Source: JBFWWW01 sp050245975
GTDB taxonomy: Bacteria; Pseudomonadota; Alphaproteobacteria; Rhizobiales; Hyphomicrobiaceae
Length of the DNA: 19,966 nucleotides
Reading direction: 5' to 3'
NCBI GenBank assembly: GCA_050245975.1
Contig: JBFWWW010000055.1
Coordinates: forward strand, 1-19,966
Shown here: positions 1 to 6,388 of the stretch, one piece after another
Numbering within the stretch: the stretch's first letter is position 1
Layout of the letters: each line of letters starts with the position of its first letter
Program-made: the position numbers and the translations under genes
Notes under the pieces: model-generated
What the model saw: only the letters and a program-made list of their open reading frames with translations
Database searches by the model: none
What the model was told of the DNA's origin: nothing

Positions 1-1
1 G

Positions 2-1108
2 GCGAGCCTCGACAAGACGCGCTTCCTCGCCGCCGCAAGCCATGACGTCCTGCAGCCGCTCAACGCCGCCCGCCTCTATGCGACGAGCCTGTGCGAGCGC
101 CAGTCCGGCCATCCGGATGCGTCTCTGGCCCGCAACATCGACGCCTCGCTCGAGGCGGTGGAGGAGATCCTCAACGCGCTCATCGAGATCGCGCGCCTCG
201 ACACCGGGCGGCTCACGCCCGAGGTCAAGCCGTTGCCGCTCGCCGACGTGTTCGAGCAGCTCATGCTGGAGTTCCGCCCTCTGGCGCAGGAGAAGGGGCT
301 CGACTTGCGCGTGGTGTCGACATCGGCCTGGGTCGAGTCCGATCGCCGACTGCTGCGCCGCGTCCTGCGCAATCTCATTTCAAACGCCCTGAAATACACG
401 ACGCACGGCAAGGTGCTCGTCGGCATCCGGCATCGCGACGGCAGGCTGTGCATCGAGGTCGCCGACACGGGCCCCGGCATCGCGCTCGCCGAGCAGTCTC
501 TCATCTTCAAGGAGTTCCAGCGCCTCGAGCAGACGGCGCGCAACGTGCGCGGCCTCGGCCTGGGTCTGTCGATCGTCGAGCGCATTTGCAAGATCCTCGG
601 CCACGGCGTGGATATCCGCTCGGTGCCGGGGCGCGGATCGCGCTTCATGGTCACGCTGCCCGGCGCCGAGCCCGTGCCGCAGGAGCAGCGCGCGCCGGTC
701 GTGCCCGTTGTCCAGGGGCGGATGGCCGGCCTGACGGTTCTGTGCGTGGACAACGAGCCGGCCGTTCTCGATGCCATGGAGGTTCTGCTGCGCGGCTGGG
801 GATGCCGGGTCTGCACGGCGGCGGATGCCGGCGCGGCCTTGAAGCGCATCGCCGAGGTCGGACCGCCGGATGTGATCCTGGCCGACTATCACCTCGACGG
901 CGCAACCGGTCTCGATGCGATCCGCCGCATCCGCACCGCGGCGGGGCGGGGCATTCCCGCGGTGCTCATCACGGCCGATCATTCCGCCGATCTGGAAAAG
1001 GCCGCGCGCGAGGGCGGCTTTCCCATCCTGCGCAAGCCGCTGCGTGCGGCCGCCTTGCGCGCTGTCGTCACGCAACTGACGCTGCATCGCCCGGCCGCAG
1101 CCGAATAG
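2..1108 (+). CDS. Hybrid sensor histidine kinase/response regulator, C-terminal part (5' end outside window)
   Basis: The reading frame is open from base 2 to a TAG at 1106-1108, giving about 368 residues of a longer protein. The H-box reads ASHDVLQPLNAARL, with the phospho-accepting His encoded at 41-43; this is the NahK/ErcS'-type H-box (SHD.LQPLNA). The HATPase_c domain follows, with N-box (LRNLISNALKYT), G1 (VADTGPGIA) and G2 (GLGLGLSIV). A receiver domain comes last, with acidic VDNEP, phospho-acceptor Asp in LADYHLDG and Lys in ILRKPL. It should autophosphorylate and pass phosphate to its own receiver and to a partner regulator. The gene converges on a LuxR-type regulator, and a sodium:solute symporter operon lies just beyond. 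In CrbS-type kinases the missing N-terminus is itself an SSS transporter domain, but that part cannot be seen here, so the identification as CrbS-like is inference from context. The internal ATG at 158 is not the true start. Confidence 0.93.
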   Translation, partial: ASLDKTRFLAAASHDVLQPLNAARLYATSLCERQSGHPDASLARNIDASLEAVEEILNALIEIARLDTGRLTPEVKPLPLADVFEQLMLEFRPLAQEKGLDLRVVSTSAWVESDRRLLRRVLRNLISNALKYTTHGKVLVGIRHRDGRLCIEVADTGPGIALAEQSLIFKEFQRLEQTARNVRGLGLGLSIVERICKILGHGVDIRSVPGRGSRFMVTLPGAEPVPQEQRAPVVPVVQGRMAGLTVLCVDNEPAVLDAMEVLLRGWGCRVCTAADAGAALKRIAEVGPPDVILADYHLDGATGLDAIRRIRTAAGRGIPAVLITADHSADLEKAAREGGFPILRKPLRAAALRAVVTQLTLHRPAAAE

Positions 1109-1123
1109 GCGCAGTTGCGGGTC

Positions 1124-1786
1124 TCAGCCTGCGAGTTGCTGGCGCGTGCTGGCGCCGATCTTGTTGATGGCGATGACCGCCTGCGTCCGGCTGTCGACGC
1201 CGAGCTTCTGCAGGATCGCCGAGACGTGCGCCTTGATGGTCGCCTCGGAGACGCCGAGCTTGAAGGCGATCTGCTTGTTGAGCAGCCCCTGCCCCAGCAT
1301 CATGAGCACCCGGACCTGTTGCGGCGTCAGGGTAGACAGCCGCACCGCCAGCGCCTGTGTCTCGTCGACCTCGTCGACGTCCGACAGGTCGAGCCCTGGC
1401 GGCGTCCACACGCCGCCTGCCATGATCTCCCGGATCGCTTCGCGGATGCGCTCGACCGGCTGTGATTTCGGCACGAATCCGGAAGCCCCGAAAGCGAGGC
1501 AGCGGCGGATCGTCCCGGGGTCGTCGCTTGCCGACACGATGGCGACCGGGATGTCCGGGTGCTGTGCCCGCAGGTAGAGCAGGCCGGACAGGCCCTGCAC
1601 CCCAGGCATGGACAGATCGAGCAGGATCAGGTCGGTCGTCTTGCCCGATCCCAGGTGCTCGCCCAGCTCGTCCAGGGACGCGGCTTCATCGATTTCCGCA
1701 TTGCTGAACGAGGCGCTCAGGGCCTGCCCGAGCGCGCCGCGAAACAGCGGATGGTCGTCGACGATGATAAAGCGGTAAGCCGTCAT
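1124..1786 (-). CDS. LuxR/NarL-family two-component response regulator
   Basis: A 220-residue protein with the standard two-domain layout. The receiver spans about residues 5-120, with acidic pair Asp10/Asp11, phospho-acceptor Asp57 in LLDLSMPG, switch Ser85 and Lys107. A LuxR-type helix-turn-helix covers about residues 150-206 (LTPQQVRVL ... NKQIAFKLGVSEATIKAHV). The ATG at 1786 is preceded by AGGAG at unusually short spacing, but the first residues already belong to the receiver fold, so the start is firm. It is the likely cognate regulator of the hybrid kinase whose gene ends 15 bp away on the opposite strand. It is divergent from the DUF4212/symporter operon, so it may control that operon. 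In Vibrio cholerae, CrbR (VC2702) lies beside the VC2704-VC2705 symporter genes, an arrangement that matches this one. That it is a CrbR counterpart is inference. Confidence 0.95.
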   Translation of the reverse strand: MTAYRFIIVDDHPLFRGALGQALSASFSNAEIDEAASLDELGEHLGSGKTTDLILLDLSMPGVQGLSGLLYLRAQHPDIPVAIVSASDDPGTIRRCLAFGASGFVPKSQPVERIREAIREIMAGGVWTPPGLDLSDVDEVDETQALAVRLSTLTPQQVRVLMMLGQGLLNKQIAFKLGVSEATIKAHVSAILQKLGVDSRTQAVIAINKIGASTRQQLAG

Positions 1787-1847
1787 GCTCCTGCCCGTGC
1801 GCCCCTGCCCTGCTGCCGGTATCCTGTGCGCCCGTAAGGAGCGAATC

Positions 1848-1894
1848 TAGCCAGTTTTGCGACTGTTGGCTAATGTCCCCGCGATTCAAGGACA
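1848..1894. promoter_or_regulatory. Two adjacent inverted repeats in the divergent regulator/symporter gap
   Basis: The 201-bp gap between the regulator and symporter genes holds two side-by-side dyads. The first is TAGCCA (1848-1853), 13 bases, then TGGCTA (1867-1872), with an inner CAGT (1852-1855) and ACTG (1862-1865). The second is TGTCC (1874-1878), 11 bases, then GGACA (1890-1894). Their place between divergent genes fits binding of a dimeric regulator such as the neighbouring LuxR-type protein, but no known consensus was recognised. No convincing -35/-10 pair was found in the rest of the gap. Confidence 0.35.
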
Positions 1895-1987
1895 CATCGG
1901 CCGCACGGCGGGCGGGGGCGGTCGCTGTGCGACCACAAAGCGCGTGGATTGTGGCCCTCCGCAGGGTGTCGGTTCGAGACGGGGGCG

Positions 1988-2248
1988 ATGATGGAGCGGC
2001 GCGAGCGCAAACCGTACTGGCAGCACACCAAGTGGCAGATGATCGCCAGCCTGGTGCCCTTTCTTCTGGCTCTGATCGCGCTGCCGCTCTATGCGGACAG
2101 CCTCAATGACAAGCGCGTCCTTGGCGCGCCGCTCGGCTACTTTCTCGCCTGTCATGCCCTGCTGGTGATCGCCCTTGCGACCGTCGCCCTGTTCGTCAAC
2201 CGGCAGGACGCGATCGACCACTGGCACGGTGCGCACGAGGATCTCTGA
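1988..2248 (+). CDS. DUF4212 small subunit of sodium:solute symporter (TIGR03647-like)
   Basis: A small membrane protein of 86 residues, opening MMERRERKPYWQHTKW. It has two hydrophobic segments (about residues 18-35 and 48-68) and the family's ending around FVNRQDAIDHWHG. Members of this family are found next to VC_2705-type SSS permeases and are thought to be their small subunit; no transported solute has been firmly assigned to the pair. The frame extends upstream to a TTG at 1949, but those residues are not family-like. The ATG at 1988 (or 1991) follows a purine-rich GAGACGGGGG and fits the family. The next gene starts 5 bp after this stop, so the two are surely co-transcribed. Confidence 0.9.
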   Translation: MMERRERKPYWQHTKWQMIASLVPFLLALIALPLYADSLNDKRVLGAPLGYFLACHALLVIALATVALFVNRQDAIDHWHGAHEDL

Positions 2249-2253
2249 CCCGC

Positions 2254-4089
2254 ATGACCGTCACGCGGCGCACGCGCAACGTCAATCCGAGGCTCGGGAC
2301 CTACTTCGGCATCTTTGCGTCGATGTTCGCGGCGCTGGTGCTGATGAGCCTGATGTTCGAGCAGCTCGGCGTCAACGACCACTGGCTGCGGCTGCTGATG
2401 TTCGCCGGCCCGGTCGTCCTCTACGCGGTTCTCGGTCTGGCCGTTGCGGCGCAGGAGCCGCGCGAGTTTTTCGCCGCCGGCCGGCGCGTGCCGGCATTCT
2501 TCAACGGGCTTGTGCTGGCCGTCACGGCGCTCGGCAGCACCGCGTTCGTGGGCCTCACCGGCACGCTCTTCATGAGCGGTGTCGATGCCATGTGCCTGGC
2601 CTTGGGCTGGTGCGCCGGCTTCGTCGTCATGGCGGTCCTGCTGGCGCCGTTCCTGCGCAAGTTCGGCAGCTATACGATCCCGAGCTATCTCGGCCGCCGC
2701 TTCGAGAGCCGCACGCTGCGGATCGCCGCCGCTGCCCTTTTGTCCGCACCCGTGCTGCTGTTCCTGTTGGCGGAGATACGCTTCACGGCCTATGCCGCGG
2801 CCTGGCTGCTCGATACCGGGCCGATGGCGGCCATCCTGGCGGTCGTCGCCGCGGCGGCAGCCGTCGTGCTCGCGGGCGGGATGCGGTCGCTGACGTGGTC
2901 CAGCGCGGCGGAGGCCATCGCGACGCTGTTCGCGCTCGCGGTTTGCGTCACCATCGTCGCGCTGATCCTCACGAACCTGCCGCTGCCGCAGATGACCCAC
3001 GGCAACGTGCTGCGCGTCGTCAATCGCCTGGAGGTGGCGCGCGGCGTGCCGACGATCCTCGTCCCGCCGCTGGCGTTCGATTTTCCCGGCACGGAGATCG
3101 AGCCGCTGTCGAAGCGCTACCTGCAGTCGTTCGGCCACGTCGGCAGCCTGAGCTTCATCATCGTGATGCTGACGATGGTTGCGGGCGTCGCCGCCTCGCC
3201 CGTCCTGCTGGCGAGGTCGGGAACGACGCCCGGCGTCTACGAGGCGCGCAAGTCGCTGGGCTGGGCGGTGCTCGTGGCCGGCATCGTCGTGCTTACGCTG
3301 TCGGCTGCCGCCGTTTTCCTGCGCTTCCTGTTCGTGGACCAGCTCGTCGGCACCGTTGCGGACCATCTGCCGGCTTGGTTTGCGACCCTGCGGGAGCTCG
3401 GAGCGGCAAGCGTCGACAGCAAGGCGAGCCTGGTTGCCCTGGCCGATATCGGCTTCCAGCGTGACGCTGCGCTGTTCGCGCTGCCGATCGCGGCCGGCCT
3501 CCCTCAGGCCCTCGTGTACCTGGCGCTGGCGGGAGCCGTGGCGGCCGGTCTCGCGGCCATTTCTGCCGCCATCACGACGCTCGGCGCCATCCTCTCCGAG
3601 GATGTGCTGCTCGGCCTGGCGGACGTCGGCGCGGACGATCGCGCGCGCGTCGGCACGGCGCGGCTTGCCACGGCGGGCATCGCGCTGGTCGTCGCGTGGA
3701 TGGCCGTCGCGGTTCCGGCCGATCCGCTGCAGGTGTTCCTGTGGGCGGTCGCGCTGTCGGCTTCGGTCGGCTTTCCGGCGCTCGTCCTCTCCGTGCTGTG
3801 GAAGCGCGCGAACGGCTGGGGCGTGCTCGTCGGCATGGCGTCCGGCTTCGGATCGGCGGCCTTCTTCATCCTGCTGTGCGAAACAGGTGCGCTCGACCTG
3901 CCGAGCGCCCTCGCCGGGTTCGTCGGCATGCCGGTCGCTTTCGCCGTGACGATGGTTGCCAGCCTGCTGACGCCCGCGCCCGCGCGGCACGTGCTGGAGC
4001 TGGTGCGCGACATGCGCGTGCCGGGCGGCGAGACGCTGTACGACCGCGAGGTGCGCATCGAGCGGCTCAAAAACATCCGCCGCCCGTGA
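2254..4089 (+). CDS. Sodium:solute symporter, VC_2705 subfamily (SSS/SLC5 family, large subunit)
   Basis: A 611-residue integral membrane protein with a run of hydrophobic helices throughout, consistent with the 13 or more spans of SSS transporters. Family-like stretches include REFFAAGRRVPAFFNGL before an early helix, ALGSTAFVGLTGTLF, the conserved IPSYLGRRFESR loop, and a C-terminal SPVLLARSG/SAAITTLGAILSEDV region. It should couple uptake of a small organic solute to sodium entry. Related permeases include acetate/pyruvate carriers (ActP, MctP), but this subfamily's substrate is not certain. A GAGGAT motif lies about 12 bp before the ATG at 2254, inside the end of the DUF4212 gene. The neighbouring kinase and LuxR-type regulator suggest control by carbon source. 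A long open frame on the opposite strand (2152-3990) is a GC-rich shadow of this gene. Confidence 0.94.
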   Translation: MTVTRRTRNVNPRLGTYFGIFASMFAALVLMSLMFEQLGVNDHWLRLLMFAGPVVLYAVLGLAVAAQEPREFFAAGRRVPAFFNGLVLAVTALGSTAFVGLTGTLFMSGVDAMCLALGWCAGFVVMAVLLAPFLRKFGSYTIPSYLGRRFESRTLRIAAAALLSAPVLLFLLAEIRFTAYAAAWLLDTGPMAAILAVVAAAAAVVLAGGMRSLTWSSAAEAIATLFALAVCVTIVALILTNLPLPQMTHGNVLRVVNRLEVARGVPTILVPPLAFDFPGTEIEPLSKRYLQSFGHVGSLSFIIVMLTMVAGVAASPVLLARSGTTPGVYEARKSLGWAVLVAGIVVLTLSAAAVFLRFLFVDQLVGTVADHLPAWFATLRELGAASVDSKASLVALADIGFQRDAALFALPIAAGLPQALVYLALAGAVAAGLAAISAAITTLGAILSEDVLLGLADVGADDRARVGTARLATAGIALVVAWMAVAVPADPLQVFLWAVALSASVGFPALVLSVLWKRANGWGVLVGMASGFGSAAFFILLCETGALDLPSALAGFVGMPVAFAVTMVASLLTPAPARHVLELVRDMRVPGGETLYDREVRIERLKNIRRP

Positions 4090-4127
4090 CGCGCGCGTGA
4101 CACCCGCGATCCTGTCGCCGTTGTAAC

Positions 4128-4157
4128 TTGCATCCGGGGTTGCGCGCGTCCTTTAAT
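4128..4157 (+). promoter_or_regulatory. Possible promoter for the prolyl iminopeptidase gene
   Basis: In the 117-bp gap before the peptidase gene, TTGCAT (4128-4133) and TTTAAT (4152-4157) are separated by 18 bp, a reasonable sigma70-type pair in otherwise very GC-rich DNA. A CGCGCG inverted repeat (4143-4148 and 4158-4163) surrounds the -10-like box. It could instead be a weak hairpin following the symporter gene. Confidence 0.25.
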
Positions 4158-4206
4158 CGCGCGAGGAGCCCGGCAAGGGCGCGGCTACAGAACAAAGGAT
4201 CAGGCC

Positions 4207-5166
4207 TTGATTCCCGGACGCGAGCGGTTCGGACTCTATCCGCCCATCGAACCGTACCGCCACGAACGGCTGAGCGTTGGCTCTGGCCACGACATCTACG
4301 TCGAGGAGTGCGGCAACCCGCGCGGCGCGCCGGTGCTGATCGTGCATGGCGGTCCCGGCGGCGGCTGCAATGCCACCATGCGCCGCTATCACGATCCCGA
4401 TCGCTATCGCATCATCCTGTTCGATCAGCGCGGCTGCGGCCGTTCGACACCGCATGCCAGCCTCGACGACAACACCACCTGGGCTCTGGTGTCGGACATG
4501 GAGGTGCTGCGGGAACGTCTGGGCATCGAGCGCTGGCAGCTGTTCGGCGGCTCATGGGGCTCCACGCTGTCGCTCGCCTATGCCGAGACGCATCCGGACC
4601 GTGTCACGGCCATGGTGCTGCGCGGCATCTTCCTGCTGCGCCGGGCGGAGCTCGAGTGGTTCTATCAGGATGGCTGCGGCTGGGTCTTCCCCGAGGCCTA
4701 TGAGGAATTCCTCAAGCCCATTCCCGTCGCCGAGCGCGGCGATCTCATTTCTGCCTATCACAAGCGCCTCGTCCATCCCGACCGCGCCGTGCAGATCGCC
4801 GCGGCCCGCGCCTGGTCGATCTGGGAGGGCAGCACGCTGTCGCTGTTGCAGGATCCGGAGCGGCTGAAGCTGTTCGCGGCCGATGCCTATGCCATCGCTT
4901 TCGCACGCATCGAGTGCCACTACTTCGTCAACCGCGGCTTTTTCCAGCGCGACGGCCAGCTTCTCATCGATGCGGAGAATCTCCGCGACATTCCCGGCGT
5001 CATCGTGCACGGCCGCTACGATATGGTGACGCCGGTGAAAAGCGCGTGGGACCTGTCGCGCGCGTGGCCGAAGGCGGAGCTGCGCATCGTGCCGGACGCC
5101 GGCCATGCCATGAACGAGCCGGGCATCGTGCACGAGCTTGTGGCCGCGACGCGCAAGTTTGCCTGA
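4207..5166 (+). CDS. pip: Prolyl (proline) iminopeptidase, alpha/beta hydrolase, peptidase family S33
   Basis: A 319-residue cytoplasmic serine peptidase that removes N-terminal proline from peptides. The N-terminal region has the family opening YPPIEPY (residues 11-17). The oxyanion-hole segment HGGPGG is at 48-53, DQRGCGRS at 73-80, and the nucleophile elbow GGSWGS at 114-119 with Ser116. The other triad members are Asp272 (HGRYDMVTP) and His300 (DAGHAMNEPG). All catalytic residues are present and the length is normal for the family. The start is a TTG at 4207 with AAGGA about 8 bp upstream; the next in-frame ATG would remove the oxyanion-hole segment, so the TTG is preferred. It converges on the YjbQ gene, with a shared hairpin between them. 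Confidence 0.95.
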   Translation: MIPGRERFGLYPPIEPYRHERLSVGSGHDIYVEECGNPRGAPVLIVHGGPGGGCNATMRRYHDPDRYRIILFDQRGCGRSTPHASLDDNTTWALVSDMEVLRERLGIERWQLFGGSWGSTLSLAYAETHPDRVTAMVLRGIFLLRRAELEWFYQDGCGWVFPEAYEEFLKPIPVAERGDLISAYHKRLVHPDRAVQIAAARAWSIWEGSTLSLLQDPERLKLFAADAYAIAFARIECHYFVNRGFFQRDGQLLIDAENLRDIPGVIVHGRYDMVTPVKSAWDLSRAWPKAELRIVPDAGHAMNEPGIVHELVAATRKFA

Positions 5167-5182
5167 GCAAGCCTGCTCAGGC
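5161..5182. terminator. Bidirectional hairpin between pip and the YjbQ gene
   Basis: A perfect 8-bp stem GCCTGAGC (5161-5168) and GCTCAGGC (5175-5182) with a 6-base loop sits at the convergent junction. The stop codon of pip lies in the left arm (5164-5166) and that of the YjbQ gene in the right arm (5177-5179). There is no T-tract, so it may act as a 3'-end stabiliser or a weak terminator for both genes. Confidence 0.55.
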
Positions 5183-5632
5183 GCACGTGCCCTGATAGTG
5201 CAGCACCAGGGTCCGCGAGCGCGGGCGGTCGCGATGCTCGATCAGGTAGACCGCCTGCCAGGTGCCGAGCAGCACTTCGCCGTTCGCGACCGGGATCGTC
5301 AGGCTGGTCGACGTGATCATGGACTTGATGTGCGAGGGCATGTCGTCCGGCCCCTCGGAGCTGTGCCGATAGCCGGCATTGCGCGGCGCGAAGCGGTCGA
5401 AGGCCGTCATCAGGTCTTCCAGCACCGCCGGATCGGCATTCTCCTGGATCGTCAGCGATGCCGACGTGTGGCGCACGAACAGCGTCAGCAGGCCCTGCGC
5501 GGCATCGATGTCGCTAAGCCAGCTCGCGATGCGCCGGGTGATGTCGGTGAAGCCGGGACCGGACGTCGGGATTTCGATCTGCGTCTGGCGCTGCGTGAGC
5601 CCCGCTGTCTCGCTGCCCGCACCGCGCGTCAA
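5177..5632 (-). CDS. YjbQ/UPF0047 family protein (secondary thiamine-phosphate synthase family)
   Basis: A 151-residue single-domain protein with the complete UPF0047 signature: RHTSASLTIQENADP (residues 54-68), a conserved His90, SEGPDDMPSHIK (92-103), SLTIP, LGTWQ (122-126) and EHR (132-134). Escherichia coli YjbQ has weak thiamine-phosphate synthase activity, but the family's main function is unsettled. The start is a TTG at 5632 that overlaps the stop of the upstream secreted-protein gene, with GAGG just before it; no ATG exists before the conserved core. The overlap implies translational coupling. Its 3' end shares a hairpin with pip. Confidence 0.93.
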   Translation of the reverse strand: MTRGAGSETAGLTQRQTQIEIPTSGPGFTDITRRIASWLSDIDAAQGLLTLFVRHTSASLTIQENADPAVLEDLMTAFDRFAPRNAGYRHSSEGPDDMPSHIKSMITSTSLTIPVANGEVLLGTWQAVYLIEHRDRPRSRTLVLHYQGTCA

Positions 5633-6084
5633 AGCCTCGTCCCTCCGTCGTCGTCGAGGTCCTTGAACTCGCGCAGCTTCTCCTTGAACTTGCGCAGCAG
5701 TCCGTGCACGTAGTCCATCGCCTTGCCCACGTCCTCCTCGCTCGGCAGGCGGTTCGGCTTCATGGCCAGGCCGTCGCCCGGAGTCACGCCCGAATCTTCA
5801 AGGCGCTTCACCGTGGCTTTCAGGTCCTGGTTCTCGGCCGCCAGACGGTCGATCTCCGTCTGCAGCTTCTGACGATCGTCCGGCAGGGCTTCGCACGCCC
5901 ACGACGCGCCCTTGCGGCTGCACATGGACATGGCGCCCGTCTGCGTGTCGAGCTTGAGCACGCCGTTGTCGGCCGGCGTCATCGTAAAGCGGCCGGTGCC
6001 GCCCTCGTCGGGCAGCGGCGCGGCGCCCAGCAGCAGCGTGGACGCCAGCGCGCAAATTGCGAGATTTTGCTTCACAGGAAACAT
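5629..6084 (-). CDS. Hypothetical secreted protein with short coiled coil
   Basis: A 151-residue protein of unknown function. Residues 1-22 form a signal peptide (positively charged start, hydrophobic core ending LLLGAA). Next comes a short domain with GRFTMTPADNGVLKLDTQTG and two cysteines (Cys55, Cys64) that could form a disulfide in the periplasm. Residues about 70-97 are a heptad-like, charged coiled coil, and the tail is lysine- and aspartate-rich. The layout resembles conserved hypothetical proteins I associate with Hyphomicrobiales, but I cannot name a family. A strong AGGAGGG Shine-Dalgarno sequence (6089-6095) precedes the ATG at 6084. It is the first gene of a unit with the YjbQ gene. 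Confidence 0.82.
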   Translation of the reverse strand: MFPVKQNLAICALASTLLLGAAPLPDEGGTGRFTMTPADNGVLKLDTQTGAMSMCSRKGASWACEALPDDRQKLQTEIDRLAAENQDLKATVKRLEDSGVTPGDGLAMKPNRLPSEEDVGKAMDYVHGLLRKFKEKLREFKDLDDDGGTRL

Positions 6085-6123
6085 CGAACCCTCCTGGCTC
6101 GTCTTTCGCTACATTCCGATATA

Positions 6124-6168
6124 GGATCACTCTGTGGCCGAATCACCAGCGATGGCGTGATGTGATCC
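6124..6168. promoter_or_regulatory. Nested inverted repeats of a GTGAT/ATCAC motif
   Basis: GGATCAC (6124-6130) pairs with GTGATCC (6162-6168) across 31 bases. Inside it, ATCAC (6142-6146) pairs with GTGAT (6157-6161) across 10 bases. Four copies of one 5-mer in paired orientations, beginning right next to the -10-like box of the secreted-protein gene, look like a two-dyad operator. No known regulator consensus was recognised. Confidence 0.35.
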
Positions 6169-6220
6169 ACTGCAACGCGCGGGCTCCGGAAAGCCCGTCA
6201 ATAGGCGCGTCAATCCCTTC

Positions 6221-6234
6221 TTAAGGGTCCTTAA
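6221..6234. promoter_or_regulatory. TTAAGG-CCTTAA palindrome, CtrA-like site
   Basis: TTAAGGGTCCTTAA lies 154 bp before the start of the PodJ-like gene and is followed by CC. The CtrA consensus of alphaproteobacteria is TTAA, 7 bases, TTAA; here the spacer is 6, so the match is imperfect. podJ is under CtrA/GcrA cell-cycle control in Caulobacter, which makes the site plausible but unproven. Confidence 0.3.
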
Positions 6235-6388
6235 CCAAAAGTTTACACCCGGCAGCGACCTTCTGGCGAAGGTCTGCGTCGTGCCGCGTCAGGACCTGTC
6301 GCTGTCGTGGGTGCGGGCACATCGGCTGGCCGTTGCGGCCGGTCCTGACTGCCACTCCCCGCCGCGCAGGATCCCCGAGGGGAACGGG

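Larger units (their letters stand above)
6085..6388. other. 304-bp divergent intergenic region
   Basis: The gap between the minus-strand secreted-protein gene and the plus-strand PodJ-like gene has no credible coding sequence. A GTG at 6281 opens the frame of the PodJ-like gene but its translation is not family-like. The gap holds a -10-like TATATC on the minus strand (6118-6123), nested GTGAT/ATCAC repeats, a GANTC site (GAATC, 6140-6144), a CGGGCT/AGCCCG hairpin (6180-6185 and 6192-6197), and a TTAA palindrome. It is noticeably more AT-rich around 6211-6245 than the flanking genes. Confidence 0.6.

Noticed and set aside
1106..1126. Search for a shared hairpin at the kinase/regulator convergent junction
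   Set aside because: Only a weak 5-bp CGCAG/CTGCG pairing with a 14-base loop was found, unlike the other convergent junctions.
2152..3990. 612-codon open frame on the minus strand
   Set aside because: It lies opposite the symporter gene, and its translation is low-complexity and rich in Arg, Gln, Asp and His, typical of the antisense of a GC-rich membrane-protein gene.
4143..4163. CGCGCG inverted repeat as a symporter terminator
   Set aside because: Alternating CG makes such repeats common by chance in this DNA, it lies over 50 bp past the stop, and no T-tract follows.
6281..6388. GTG start extending the PodJ-like protein by 36 residues
   Set aside because: The added residues are Pro/Arg/His-rich without family character, and the ATG at 6389 has a good GAGGGGA ribosome-binding site.
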